A DNA stretch of 64,000 nucleotides from Pseudoalteromonas sp. MEBiC 03607 (GCF_004792295.1 NZ_SRRY01000001.1:227501-291500); one strand, 5' to 3'; shown: positions 28,493 to 38,961, counted from the stretch's first letter. Numbers and translations are program-made. The notes: generated by a model from the sequence alone, not told the origin.

Positions 28493-30283
28493 ATGACTTT
28501 TACACGCAGACGCTTTTTAAAAGCATCGGCGGCTGGTTTTGGAGCCGCCGTTTTATCTTTCGGTTTAACGGGCTGTAGTCTTAATGACGATGATGACGAA
28601 ACCACAAAGCAAATCCCTGTCAGCTTTGATCACGGTGTTGCCAGTGGCGACCCTCTCGCTGATAGTCTCATTATTTGGACTCGCATAACACCTCTTGAAA
28701 ACGTCACGAGTGTTAACGTTGTTTGGCAGGCCTCAACAGATGCTAACTTCACAACCATTAGCCATGATGGCGAAACACAGGTAAGCGATGCAACCGACTT
28801 CACCTTAAAAGTTGATCTGCAAGGTCTCGATGCTAACACTACCTATTACTACCGCTTCATAAGTAATGGTAAAACCTCACCTACTGGAGCAGGTAAAACG
28901 CTTCCAACCGACAACATAGAACAAGTAAAATTTGCCGTTGTCTCTTGCGCGAACTATCCTGCAGGCTACTTCCATGTGTATGGTGAAATCGCAAAACAAA
29001 CCGATTTAGATGCAGTACTGCACCTTGGTGACTACATTTATGAATATGGTAATACAGGTTATGCGACTGAAGATGCCGCCGAACTTGGCCGTTTATTACC
29101 TGATGACAATAGCGACGAAATCATTTCTTTAGCGGATTATCGCAAACGTTACGCCCATTATCGTGAAGACGAAAACCTGCAAGCTGCCCATAGTCATTGT
29201 GCATTTATTACTGTTTGGGACGACCATGAAATAACTAATGATACATGGCGCAGTGGCGCTGAAAATCACAACGACGGCGAAGGTGAATTTAGCGAGCGTA
29301 AAATGCATGCGCTACAAGCGTACTTTGAATGGATGCCTATCCGTAATGTAGCCGATAAAGAACGTATTTATCGACGCTTCGAGTTTGGTAACTTAGTGTC
29401 GTTACACATGCTCGATACCCGTGTTTTAGCTCGCGACGAGCAAGTTAATTATGCAGATTTCGATTTAACCAGCAGCCAAGGACAAACTGACTTTGTTGCA
29501 GCAATTAGCTCACCGACTCGTGCCCTATTAGGTAACGAGCAACTTACATGGCTAACTGATGGTTTAACAACAGCAACAACACAATGGCAAGTACTTGGGC
29601 AACAAGTGCTGATGACCAAAATGCATTTGCCATTTGAGATTTTGCAGTTACTTATGAATATTCAAGTGACTCAAGCAAGCGGTGCTGACCCATCTGAGTT
29701 ACTTGCTCAAGCAAACACGTTATTTAGTGAGCTTGCGCAAATTAAAGGCCGTATATTAGCTGGCGATCCAACAGTGACTAGTGAGCAGCGAGCACGCGTA
29801 GAAACAACAGCGCCTTATAATCTTGATGCATGGGATGGCTATGCTTATGAACGAGAGGTAATACTTGGGACTGCAATTGCTGCACAAAAGAACTTGGTGG
29901 TTTTAGCTGGTGATACGCATAACAGCTGGGCAGGACAATTAGTCACTGATGCAAGTAATCCTGTTTCTGCTAAAGCTGCAGCTGGTGTTGAGTTTGCAAC
30001 ATCTTCGGTTTCTTCTCCAGGTCTTGAGAACTACTTAGCGTTAAATACGCAATCGAGTGAGGCTGTCGCACAAATTGAGCAAGTTATTGCATTACTGGTT
30101 AACGACTTAGCCTACAACAACTTAGTTGAACGCGGTTACTTAACGGTCACCTTTACTCAACAGCAAGCGCTTGCCCAGTGGCATTATGTAAGTAGCGTTA
30201 AAACAGCCGATTACACACTGCTTAACGAGCGTCAAAAAGCGCTCAGCGTACAAGCTGGTAGCCCTACTTTACAAATGGCTTAA
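28493..30283 (+). CDS. PhoD-family alkaline phosphatase/phosphodiesterase
   Basis: The 596-residue protein has a twin-arginine signal (TRRRFLKASAAGFG) that also ends in a lipobox-like LTGC, so it may be a Tat-exported lipoprotein. The PhoD N-terminal domain (FDHGVASGDPLADSLIIWTR) is followed by the metallophosphatase domain with HLGDYIYEYG, FITVWDDHEITND, and AGDTHNSW. It hydrolyses phosphomonoesters or diesters with Ca/Fe centres in known members. It ends convergently with a PH-domain gene, sharing TTAA as both stop codons. Confidence 0.93.
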   Translation: MTFTRRRFLKASAAGFGAAVLSFGLTGCSLNDDDDETTKQIPVSFDHGVASGDPLADSLIIWTRITPLENVTSVNVVWQASTDANFTTISHDGETQVSDATDFTLKVDLQGLDANTTYYYRFISNGKTSPTGAGKTLPTDNIEQVKFAVVSCANYPAGYFHVYGEIAKQTDLDAVLHLGDYIYEYGNTGYATEDAAELGRLLPDDNSDEIISLADYRKRYAHYREDENLQAAHSHCAFITVWDDHEITNDTWRSGAENHNDGEGEFSERKMHALQAYFEWMPIRNVADKERIYRRFEFGNLVSLHMLDTRVLARDEQVNYADFDLTSSQGQTDFVAAISSPTRALLGNEQLTWLTDGLTTATTQWQVLGQQVLMTKMHLPFEILQLLMNIQVTQASGADPSELLAQANTLFSELAQIKGRILAGDPTVTSEQRARVETTAPYNLDAWDGYAYEREVILGTAIAAQKNLVVLAGDTHNSWAGQLVTDASNPVSAKAAAGVEFATSSVSSPGLENYLALNTQSSEAVAQIEQVIALLVNDLAYNNLVERGYLTVTFTQQQALAQWHYVSSVKTADYTLLNERQKALSVQAGSPTLQMA

Positions 30284-30825
30284 CGCTTTTCATCTAATAG
30301 CGTAACTAACATTTGCTCAATGTTTTTTACGCTATAAGTAAGTGAGCGCAGCAGTTCTAACTGAGTATCTTCAGGTTGATGCTCAGCTTTAGCACTGCTG
30401 CTTTGAGTCATTTCATCTTTTTGTTTCAAGATTGCTTCGCGAAACGTCTCAGCATCAACCACTCCGAGCAATGATACCAATGCACCTTGTCCTGATTGAC
30501 CTGCCGTTTCAAAACTCAGTCGATAAAGGCCAAATTGACGCATTAAAGGACCTTGGCTAAGTGCCACATCGGTTATTTTTTCAAGTGGGATCGATTTTTC
30601 TTCTTTAAAGAATACACCGCGTTTTACCACTAACTTACGCGTTAGCAACGTGGCTGACATCGCCGCTAAAATACGCCCTGCCACCAGCCAGATTATTAAC
30701 GCAACAATGGGAATGAAAGGGATACCTACCATACTAATCACACAGGTAAAAATACCCAGTAATAACCAATACTGTTTTACTTTTGGATCAAAGCTGGCAC
30801 TCAATAAACTGGTTTCTGTCATCAT
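30280..30825 (-). CDS. PH-domain membrane protein (bPH2)
   Basis: The 181-residue protein has two N-terminal membrane segments (YWLLLGIFTCVISMVGIPFI, then IVALIIWLVAGRILAAM) and a bacterial PH domain (TRKLVVKRGVFFKEEKSIPLEKITDVALSQG), then a Gln/Glu-rich tail. The family is of unknown function, probably membrane-associated. It is convergent with phoD by four bases. Confidence 0.85.
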   Translation of the reverse strand: MMTETSLLSASFDPKVKQYWLLLGIFTCVISMVGIPFIPIVALIIWLVAGRILAAMSATLLTRKLVVKRGVFFKEEKSIPLEKITDVALSQGPLMRQFGLYRLSFETAGQSGQGALVSLLGVVDAETFREAILKQKDEMTQSSSAKAEHQPEDTQLELLRSLTYSVKNIEQMLVTLLDEKR

Positions 30826-30875
30826 AGGCTCCTTGATAAGTAGTTATGACAATATACAAACTTTTCATTAAATAC

Positions 30876-30903
30876 AAAAAAAGCCGAGCAAAAGCCCGGC
30901 TTA
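30876..30903 (-). terminator. Intrinsic terminator after the pullulanase operon
   Basis: On the minus strand AAGCCGGGC, TTTT, GCTCGGCTT forms a stem with one mismatch, followed by TTTTTTTG. It is 19 bp after the pullulanase stop. Confidence 0.85.
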
Positions 30904-30921
30904 AGGGTACTGCAGGGAAAG

Positions 30922-33900
30922 CTACTCCACTGCTTCAACCGTCACTGTTAGTTTACTCAGATCAGGTCCTTGCACTGTAAAACGATAATCGCCAGCAGCT
31001 GCAATACTCAGGGCGATATTGGCGCCAACCGCTTCTAGTAAAGCGGCTTCGCCAAGTACAGCAACAGGGGCATCACCACTGCCGCCATAATCTACGGTAC
31101 TCCAATCTTCAGAAGCGACTTTGAACTCATAGTCACCTGCTTCTAATGTCATGGTGGTACTGTACATCGCATCACCAGCATAAATCAGTGGGTTATCTGT
31201 GCCCCAGCCATTAACGCTACCGCGTAAGTACACCTGAGTTGCGCCAAACATTTCTGCATTAAATACACTCATGAGTGGCTCTTCAAGGTTGCTGGCATCA
31301 AACACAAACTGATATTGACCATCGCTTGCAATATCCATTGTCATGTTTGCACCTTTTACTGCGAGCAGTTTTTCTGTACCCACAGTGACTGCCGCGCTGC
31401 TTTCACCTGAGCCATAATCCACCGTACTCCAGTCTTCAGAGGCTACTTTGAATTCATAGCTACCCGCGGTTAACTGTTTAGTGAAGGTATAAATACCTTT
31501 ACCTTGATACACCAGCTCGTCACTGGTACCCCAATCATTTAAGCTACCGCGTACATAAATTGCAGTGCCAACAAATGGCTCTTCGTTATAAACCTTAAGT
31601 ACTGGGTTATCGGTGTCTGTGGCATCGAATGAGAACACATAAACAGCATCCATTGCCGCCGTAAAGATCATATTGGCACCACTGCGTGTTAGCGGCTCAT
31701 CTTCACCTTCGGTCACTTCAGCAACATCGGCAGAAAGCGCACCAAAATCAACGGTAGACCAATCTTCAGAAGCGACTTTAAACTCATAGCTGCCTGCTGT
31801 TAGAGGAATGGCAATTTTGTACTCGCCATTACCCACATATTCAAAGCTATTTGCCGTACCCCAGTCGTTTAACGAGCCACGAACATAAACCGTCGTGCTA
31901 CCAAATGGTACGATATCAGGTGCCCCCACAGTCGCATCGGCACTTAGGCCTTCGCCTTGTGCATCAGCTTGTGGTTTCACAAACACAGCAACAGTATATG
32001 GCGGAACATTAAAGGTACCTTCGCCCTCACCAGCTATAAAGCTTGCCGCTGACATACTAGAGTCAACACTCGCTTTTAAAACAGGATGAAGCTCAAAACC
32101 CGCGGCTGTTGATACCGTATGCGATAAGCTTTGCTCAGTGCCGTTCATCACCACGACAATGGCATCGTATTGGCTATCTAGGTCAGTTAAACCAACGCCA
32201 TCATCAATACTCATCACCACTAAACCTTGTTGTTGACGCTTACCAATATTATGGAAGCCAACGCGGTCTAAGATGTCTTGCTCTGTGGTTAAACTAAATA
32301 ATGGGCTGGCACTACGAATTGCTAAGAATTCAGTAAATACATTACTTGCGTACTCAATGTCGCTTGCCATTGCTTGTGCATTAGGGTTTGCTGAAATAGG
32401 TGCTATTTCGCCCCACTTTGCTTGATTATCTTGCGCAGGCGGTAAACCTACATTCCAGTTGTTGGTTTCTTTACTGAAATCAACAAAATTGAACCAATCA
32501 CCAGAATCATAGCTGTTACGATCCATTGATTTAGAACGCAGCATATCAGCACCCATTTGCATAAATGGAATACCTTGGCTCATCAGCGGCATAGCTAAAG
32601 CCATATTGTGAACACGCACACGCTCTTCAATACTCAAGTTAGTGCCATGTTTATATTGCAGCTGATCCCATAGTGTTTCGTTATCATGCTTAGAGACATA
32701 GTTAATGCTGTCAGCAGGGTCAAGTGCATAAGCCGCAGGCTGACCACTCCAACTAAAGCTGATACCTTTTGCTGAATTACCTTTAAAGTCTTTCAGAATG
32801 TAGTTTTGTAAGTTACCTGCCAGTGATAAACGCAACGTATCTTGCTCAGATAAATTGCCATCTGTGGCATTATTACTAAAGAACGCACCACCACGAATTG
32901 CTTCACGGATACGGTCATTAAAGGTGCCTACTTCAGTGCCTGCCATATCCATTTGTTTAGCTTGCACAAATAAACGGTTATCAGCGACTTCACCAAAGTT
33001 CCAACCTTCACCATAGAAGTAGGTATCAGGGTCAACCGCTTGTACTGCACTAAGCGCGGTCATTATTGATGCTTTTGGCATATGCCCCATCACATCAAAG
33101 CGGAAGCTATCGTAACCAAAGTCACGAGCTAGAATCACCATAGAATCAGCAACAAACTTATCCATCATGACATGTTCTGTTGCTGTATTTTCACAACAGG
33201 TTGAACGCTCGATATCGCCGGATGTTTCGTTATATCTGTGGTAGTAACCTGGTACTAGTTTATCGAAGACTGATTTATCCCAAACACCTGATGAGGTCGT
33301 GTGGTTGTAAACAACATCAAGCACGACACGTAAACCAATTTCTTGTAAAGACTGGACCATCGCACGCGTTTCTTTAACTCGTGCAATACCTTCAGGCGAT
33401 GAAGCGTAAGAGCCTTCAGGCGCAATAAAATGATGCGGATCATAACCCCAGTTAAAGCTATCAACACCACGCATTGCATTAGCAAGTGCTTGAGCATCAT
33501 CAGAGCCAGGTAGGTAAGACGCCATTAAATCAACAATCAATGCGCTTTTATCTTCAGTTTTACATGCATCGGCATCATCATTAATGCGGCTACATAAATC
33601 ACCTAAGGTTGCAGTAATATCAACACGCTGACTAGCATCTTCATCAATAGTGCCAATATCAGTCAGTGGCAGTAAATGGAAATGTGTTAAGCCATTATCT
33701 GCTAACTTTTTAAGATGTTGCATTGGTGCGCTATCAAGCTCAGTAAACGCTAAATACTTACCACGGTTTGCTTCACTGACTGTTTCATCACGCACACTAA
33801 AATCACGCACATGGCCTTCATAAATTACCGCTTGCTCCGGGTAATCAATTGTTGGCACCATACGCTCATCCCAGCCAGTCGGTTTAGTATCTTCATCATC

Positions 33901-35238
33901 AAGGTTAATCAATTGGCTATATAAACCATTGGTTGAAACATTGAGTGAATAAGGATCTGTGCTCCATAAGCTTTCAATTTGCTTAGTCGTCGGATGATAA
34001 ACATCAAACATAAAGCGGTAGTAATGGCGATCGTGACTGATATCGACATTGCTAGACCAAATACCCGTTTCGCTATCAAAGGTCATAGCAAGTTGTTCAA
34101 GCTCAGTTTTATTAGCATCATACAGCGCTAGTTTCATATTGCTGGCTGTAGGCGCCCAAACCGACACATCAATGCCATTATTGGCGTAATGCACACCAAG
34201 TTGTGCTTCATTAGCGTCACTTTCGCCACTGGTATATAAGTCATCGAGGGCTTTAGCGGTTTGCACATAGGTTGCTTCAATTAGCTTACCATCAGCATCG
34301 TAGCCTGCCACAACTAACTGCTGTTTAATAAGCTCTTTTGCAGCGGCTGCATCCCAGCTACCTTGGTACGCATTCCATCCAGCAAGGTGTGGCACTTTAG
34401 CGATTTGTTCATCGCTCAAAGATGTCGATGTAAGCTCAACTACTTGACCATTTAACTCACCAGTATCTTCATCAACTTTTAAATCAGCACTGCTTGATGA
34501 GTGTAATTTAATGATACTTGTCAGCTCATTACTTGGCTGATAAATCACAGTAGATAAATCTATCCAATGCGCTGATGCACCAGAAATACTCACCGGACGT
34601 TCACCTAAGCTAACAATTGGATATTCAAATACTGATGGTTCACCATGAATGGTAAAGTTCATGCGTTGGAACTTTTCATCGTCCTGCATCAATGGCATTT
34701 TTAAATCAACATCACCAAACGCTTTGCCAGACCCTTCTGTACCAATATGCACGATGAAGTTAGCACACTCGTTGTAACCCTCTTTTAGTTTTACAATCCA
34801 GTACGCGCCATAGTTAGGGTCAATACCATCGTATTCATGACCATTTGCCCAATCAGTGGCATCAAACGGTGCTGCGTAAGAATCACAGTCATCGTTATTC
34901 CATGAGTGTAATCGATAGCCTTCGTAGGCATCGTCACTGGTGCGGTTATAGAATAAAATGGCTTCGTCATCAGCAGGGAAAACCACAGGATCAGGCAAAG
35001 TGGGATCAGCGCCTACTACGCAGCTCTCATTATTCTCATCGGGTACCGTTGGTGCCGGACAACTAATCGGCGGAGGATCAACACACTCAGTCCCCGCTTC
35101 ATTGGGAACTTGTGGGACACTACAGGTCAATAATACTTGTCCTGAATCTATATCGTTACTTGCGCCACCACCACATGCAGCTAGCAATACCATGCTACAT
35201 GCAATCAGTAAGCGGCTAAAATTAGCTATTATTTTCAT
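30922..35238 (-). CDS. Lipoprotein pullulanase-type alpha-1,6-glucosidase (GH13) with three C-terminal repeats
   Basis: The 1,438-residue protein has a lipobox signal (VLLAACGGG) and a proline-rich segment. It then has a PUD-type domain (about 90-200), a pullulanase N2/CBM48-like region (ANNGIDVSVWAPTASNMKLA, about 350) and the GH13 catalytic domain. Motifs include LDVVYNHT, FRFDVMGHM (nucleophile Asp near 715), YGEGWNFGE (acid Glu near 744) and KHDNETL (Asp near 852). Beyond residue 1110 come three copies of a roughly 105-residue module (VYVRGSLNDWGT, then AGSYEFKVASEDWSTVD), probably carbohydrate binding. It starts 22 bp after the TonB receptor in the same operon and debranches starch or glycogen at the cell surface. 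Confidence 0.93.
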   Translation of the reverse strand: MKIIANFSRLLIACSMVLLAACGGGASNDIDSGQVLLTCSVPQVPNEAGTECVDPPPISCPAPTVPDENNESCVVGADPTLPDPVVFPADDEAILFYNRTSDDAYEGYRLHSWNNDDCDSYAAPFDATDWANGHEYDGIDPNYGAYWIVKLKEGYNECANFIVHIGTEGSGKAFGDVDLKMPLMQDDEKFQRMNFTIHGEPSVFEYPIVSLGERPVSISGASAHWIDLSTVIYQPSNELTSIIKLHSSSSADLKVDEDTGELNGQVVELTSTSLSDEQIAKVPHLAGWNAYQGSWDAAAAKELIKQQLVVAGYDADGKLIEATYVQTAKALDDLYTSGESDANEAQLGVHYANNGIDVSVWAPTASNMKLALYDANKTELEQLAMTFDSETGIWSSNVDISHDRHYYRFMFDVYHPTTKQIESLWSTDPYSLNVSTNGLYSQLINLDDEDTKPTGWDERMVPTIDYPEQAVIYEGHVRDFSVRDETVSEANRGKYLAFTELDSAPMQHLKKLADNGLTHFHLLPLTDIGTIDEDASQRVDITATLGDLCSRINDDADACKTEDKSALIVDLMASYLPGSDDAQALANAMRGVDSFNWGYDPHHFIAPEGSYASSPEGIARVKETRAMVQSLQEIGLRVVLDVVYNHTTSSGVWDKSVFDKLVPGYYHRYNETSGDIERSTCCENTATEHVMMDKFVADSMVILARDFGYDSFRFDVMGHMPKASIMTALSAVQAVDPDTYFYGEGWNFGEVADNRLFVQAKQMDMAGTEVGTFNDRIREAIRGGAFFSNNATDGNLSEQDTLRLSLAGNLQNYILKDFKGNSAKGISFSWSGQPAAYALDPADSINYVSKHDNETLWDQLQYKHGTNLSIEERVRVHNMALAMPLMSQGIPFMQMGADMLRSKSMDRNSYDSGDWFNFVDFSKETNNWNVGLPPAQDNQAKWGEIAPISANPNAQAMASDIEYASNVFTEFLAIRSASPLFSLTTEQDILDRVGFHNIGKRQQQGLVVMSIDDGVGLTDLDSQYDAIVVVMNGTEQSLSHTVSTAAGFELHPVLKASVDSSMSAASFIAGEGEGTFNVPPYTVAVFVKPQADAQGEGLSADATVGAPDIVPFGSTTVYVRGSLNDWGTANSFEYVGNGEYKIAIPLTAGSYEFKVASEDWSTVDFGALSADVAEVTEGEDEPLTRSGANMIFTAAMDAVYVFSFDATDTDNPVLKVYNEEPFVGTAIYVRGSLNDWGTSDELVYQGKGIYTFTKQLTAGSYEFKVASEDWSTVDYGSGESSAAVTVGTEKLLAVKGANMTMDIASDGQYQFVFDASNLEEPLMSVFNAEMFGATQVYLRGSVNGWGTDNPLIYAGDAMYSTTMTLEAGDYEFKVASEDWSTVDYGGSGDAPVAVLGEAALLEAVGANIALSIAAAGDYRFTVQGPDLSKLTVTVEAVE

Positions 35239-35260
35239 ATTTTTATCTCCAACTTACTGA

Positions 35261-38155
35261 TCAATGGTTATAGGTAAAACCTAGATAAAACTGACGACCA
35301 AAGAATTGTGTGGTGCCTGTTTTACTGGTTGTTCCAAAGTAGCTTTGTGTTGGTTCATCGGTTAAGTTATTCACTTGTAATAACATGCCGAATGAATCTG
35401 TGAACTGATACGATGTTTGGAAATCGACAACCGTTTCCGCATCAAAATTCACCACTTGCTCATTGACAGCAACTTGCTCTGATACGAAATCATCGCGATA
35501 ACGCACATTCAAACGTGTTTCAAAGTTTTCATAGCTGTAAAAAAGTGTGCCGTTAAAAACATTGTTTGAAAGGCCAGGTAAGTCTTGCGATACAGAATCA
35601 CCACCTAAATCGGTGATAGACTGCACTTCGCTCTCTGTATATGAGTAACTAGCGTTAATACCTAAACCTTCAAACGGTGAGGGTAAAAAAGAGAAAACTT
35701 GCGTATAGGCAAGCTCAATACCACGAATATAACCACCCTTAGCATTGTTAACCGCAGTGGTGTACACACCATTAGTGGTTTCGATTTGCTCACCGCTGAC
35801 TGGGTCGACTATGTATTCTGGTACGTTAAAACCATTACCTTTAAAGTCAAAGTTCTCTATGGCCACCGTATCTATGAATGAGTCGATATTCTTATAAAAC
35901 GCAGCAACAACCAGTGCACCATCGGTGTCTTCAAAGTATTGCTCGTACGAGATATCGTATTGATCAGCATAGAAAGGTTTTAAGAATGGGTTATTGGTAC
36001 TTGAACCGTTAATTTCGCCGTCATTGTTAACCGATGCACTGGCATCGCCCGCTAAACGGTTAATCGGAGCACGCGCCATCACTTTTGCCGCAGCAAAACG
36101 AATTTGTGTCGCGTCACTCACTTTAAAGTTCAGGTTTAATGAAGGCAGGTAGTCTGTGTATTTAATGCCTAACACGCTTGGTGCATATAGGTCGTTAACA
36201 ATGCCATTGTCATCAACAATATACTGCGCACCGAGTTGCGGATCGCCACCGACGTTTTCGAGTACCGTCGCTGATTGATCAGTATCTACACGGCGAATAC
36301 CAATATTACCTGTGACTGGTAAAGTGCCAATTTCAGTATCAATGTTAAGCATCAGATAGGCTGACACCACCTCTTCATACACTGAACCACTTTGTAACAT
36401 GGTCCATGAATAGTTAGTGGTATAACCTTGTGCATCTGGCTCACCATCACCATCTAAATCAACAACACCATCGGCATTACCCCAGGTTTGTACTGGCTGC
36501 GGAATACCACTTGGGAACCACGCGTTGAGCGCTTTATCTAAATCTATCGCTAGGTATGATGGGAAATAGCTAAACTCACCTTGCCAATCTACCACTGTAG
36601 CCATGTCATCAGTAAGGCGAAGCGGTGGTTGAGTCGAAGAGAATGCGCCGTCGTTACCGTACTCAAATACAGAGCGATTATTACTGTACTCACGGTCTGA
36701 ATAACGCGCGCCAAACTCAATTGAGCTGAACCAGTTATTCTCTAACTCATACTTAAAATCGAGTCGGAACGCTTTAACTTCATCTTCATTTTCATACGGA
36801 TAAATACCGTATTTACTGACCATAACGCGGTCAATATCGCTAAATGCGTCGGCTTGGTTAAAACCTACATCAGGCAAGTTTAAGCCGTTTAATTGATAGT
36901 TAAGCGATACATTGGTATCAAACACAGGGTTCGATACGGTGGCATCTTCTGCTACCAATGCCCACAGTAAACCATTACGGAAATTACTCTTCGCACGTGA
37001 TAGCGACACATCAGCATTGACGTTCAAACGCTCAGTAATTTGCCAATCGGCATTAATGCCGTAGCTGTCTACTTCATCAAAGTCTTGGTTATCATCATTA
37101 ACGATTTCAACACGGGTAAAGCTATTTGATGTGCGGTTAATCGCGCCACCAATCACCGCATTACCGTCAAGTACTGGGTTAGCATAAACCGCAGACGGAC
37201 CACCAAACTTAACCCGAAAACCACGGGCAAATGACTCACTATCAAAACGCGATAAAAACGCATCCCCTTTTAGTTTAAAGTTATCGGCTGGTGCCCATTC
37301 AATTGAGGTTAAATAACCATTACGGGTTTCTTCACCACCTAAGTGCTGAAGCTCAAAACCCTCGCTAATGTATTCATTAGCAGGGTTATCTACTGGACCA
37401 TCAGTATCATTGGCCAGTCCATCAACATCTTTATTGCCGTTATAAGCAAAACCGATAAACTGAGTCGCCACACTTGGCTGGAATAGTCGCGCGTAACCCA
37501 ATGCCACACCTAACGTATCGTCAAGAAATTTGCCTTGATAAGAAAAGCTAATACGGTCGCCGTATTCGGTGGCATCAAATACCTCTGAAGCACGGTCGTT
37601 ATACATGCCACGTACATTCGCAGTAAATTTGTGTTGCTGGTCGTTATCCAATGGGCTGGCTGTTTGTAGCTCTACCGTCCCCGCTACGCCACCTTCAATG
37701 AGTGAGGCTTTTGGCGACTTATACACCGCCGCCGAACTGATTAACTCAGACGGATATTGGTCAAACTCAATACTACGGCTACCACTGGTAGATACTTGCT
37801 CACGACCGTTTAATGTCGAAAAAACAAATCCACCTGATAAACCGCGAATGTTGATTTCGGCAGCTTGGCCACCAGTGCGTACCGCTGAGATCCCCGGCAG
37901 ACGTGTTAATGCATCAGCCATAGACACATCAGGCAATGCGCCTAAATCATCGGCTGATAGCTGCTCAGAGACAGTGTCACTAAAACGTTTTTGATTTAAT
38001 GATTGAATTAAGCTGCGACTAAAGCCGCGCACTTCGATTACTTCTAGCTCAGGATCGATTTCCTTCGCTGATGTGCGTTCTTCTTCCGTCGCCGCCATTG
38101 CACTATTTGCTGCCACTAAAGCCAGCATAAGTGCACTTAGCTTGAATTTCCCCAT
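35261..38155 (-). CDS. TonB-dependent receptor, probable maltodextrin/alpha-glucan uptake
   Basis: The 964-residue protein has a signal peptide (ALVAANSAMA), a TonB-box-like stretch (ELEVIEVRGF) and a plug domain (LGALPDVSMADALTRLPGISAVR, AAEINIRGLSGG). A 22-strand barrel follows, ending in QFFGRQFYLGFTYNH with a near-terminal aromatic. It is of the TIGR01782-like class that takes up oligosaccharides. The substrate is inferred from the pullulanase directly downstream and from an operator shared with a GH97 glucosidase. Confidence 0.93.
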   Translation of the reverse strand: MGKFKLSALMLALVAANSAMAATEEERTSAKEIDPELEVIEVRGFSRSLIQSLNQKRFSDTVSEQLSADDLGALPDVSMADALTRLPGISAVRTGGQAAEINIRGLSGGFVFSTLNGREQVSTSGSRSIEFDQYPSELISSAAVYKSPKASLIEGGVAGTVELQTASPLDNDQQHKFTANVRGMYNDRASEVFDATEYGDRISFSYQGKFLDDTLGVALGYARLFQPSVATQFIGFAYNGNKDVDGLANDTDGPVDNPANEYISEGFELQHLGGEETRNGYLTSIEWAPADNFKLKGDAFLSRFDSESFARGFRVKFGGPSAVYANPVLDGNAVIGGAINRTSNSFTRVEIVNDDNQDFDEVDSYGINADWQITERLNVNADVSLSRAKSNFRNGLLWALVAEDATVSNPVFDTNVSLNYQLNGLNLPDVGFNQADAFSDIDRVMVSKYGIYPYENEDEVKAFRLDFKYELENNWFSSIEFGARYSDREYSNNRSVFEYGNDGAFSSTQPPLRLTDDMATVVDWQGEFSYFPSYLAIDLDKALNAWFPSGIPQPVQTWGNADGVVDLDGDGEPDAQGYTTNYSWTMLQSGSVYEEVVSAYLMLNIDTEIGTLPVTGNIGIRRVDTDQSATVLENVGGDPQLGAQYIVDDNGIVNDLYAPSVLGIKYTDYLPSLNLNFKVSDATQIRFAAAKVMARAPINRLAGDASASVNNDGEINGSSTNNPFLKPFYADQYDISYEQYFEDTDGALVVAAFYKNIDSFIDTVAIENFDFKGNGFNVPEYIVDPVSGEQIETTNGVYTTAVNNAKGGYIRGIELAYTQVFSFLPSPFEGLGINASYSYTESEVQSITDLGGDSVSQDLPGLSNNVFNGTLFYSYENFETRLNVRYRDDFVSEQVAVNEQVVNFDAETVVDFQTSYQFTDSFGMLLQVNNLTDEPTQSYFGTTSKTGTTQFFGRQFYLGFTYNH

Positions 38156-38256
38156 TGGATTCCCACCCTGTTGTCGTTGGAAGTGTTGTATTTGTGGTTA
38201 TTGTTGTTGTCAAAAAACAACCAATAAAGTGTAACCAAAAGGTAAATATTGTGTGA

Positions 38257-38270
38257 TGAATACGTATGCA
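38257..38270. promoter_or_regulatory. Operator-like site TGAATACGTATGCA before the TonB receptor
   Basis: The 14-bp sequence TGAATACGTATGCA is centred on the palindrome TACGTA and lies about 100 bp upstream of the receptor start. An identical copy precedes the GH97 alpha-glucosidase (53878-53891). A likely -10 (TACACT, minus strand, 38233-38228) follows it without a good -35, which suits activator-type control; this is uncertain. No regulator gene is in the window. Confidence 0.65.
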
Positions 38271-38343
38271 ATAGGAGCTTGCTGGGGAAAGCAGCGATCA
38301 CAACCCTTTTTTTATTCGTGATGTAATCGCAATATAGAGGGTT

Positions 38344-38961
38344 TTATAGGGTAATAACGACGCGAACAGCTAAGGCAATAAAGATTATCCCTAGCAATTT
38401 TTCAAACCACGGATTCGCTTTGGTAAAACCAAAACGCTTTTTTGATATTTCAGTTAACAGTGCAACAAGTAGATACCAGCCTGTATCAAGCACAAATACC
38501 GTTAAACACATGATTAAGCCAACCTGCAAAGTCAGGCTCTCTGGATCAATAAATTGCGAAAACAGTGCCAAAAAGAACACTGCTAGTTTTGGATTTAAAA
38601 AGGCAATGGCAAAGCCATCTTGCAACGCGCTGCGAGGACTTGGCTTAGCCTGCTCAACATTCAGTGTTTGCGGGCTAGGTTTAGCTAACAAAATACGAAT
38701 ACCTAAATATGCCAGGTATGCTGCACCGCCATATACCAGCACTTGATAAAGCGTTGGTAACTGAGTCATCAGCGCGCCTAGGCCAAGTAACGAGGCACAC
38801 GCATAAAAACCAACCCCAATACCATGGCTTAACGCCGCTAACATGCCGTTTTTCATGCCGCCATGTAGGCTATGTTTTAATACTACAGCTAAACTCGGCC
38901 CTGGCGACATCGCACCCATCACGCAAATTAAAACTAAACTCAACCACTCAGTTAGTGTCAT
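38344..38961 (-). CDS. LysE/RhtB-family exporter
   Basis: The 205-residue protein has six hydrophobic segments and the LysE start pattern (LVLICVMGAMSPGPSLAVVLKHSLHGG). PGPS and the following basic loop are family hallmarks. It probably exports an amino acid or similar metabolite. Its ATG overlaps the stop of the DUF4177 gene by one base (TAATG). Confidence 0.92.
   Translation of the reverse strand: MTLTEWLSLVLICVMGAMSPGPSLAVVLKHSLHGGMKNGMLAALSHGIGVGFYACASLLGLGALMTQLPTLYQVLVYGGAAYLAYLGIRILLAKPSPQTLNVEQAKPSPRSALQDGFAIAFLNPKLAVFFLALFSQFIDPESLTLQVGLIMCLTVFVLDTGWYLLVALLTEISKKRFGFTKANPWFEKLLGIIFIALAVRVVITL

Noticed and set aside
28493..30283. PhoD as part of the sulfur-sensing cluster
   Set aside because: It is co-directional but separated by 62 bp, has its own putative ribosome binding site and no functional link to the rhodanese is visible.
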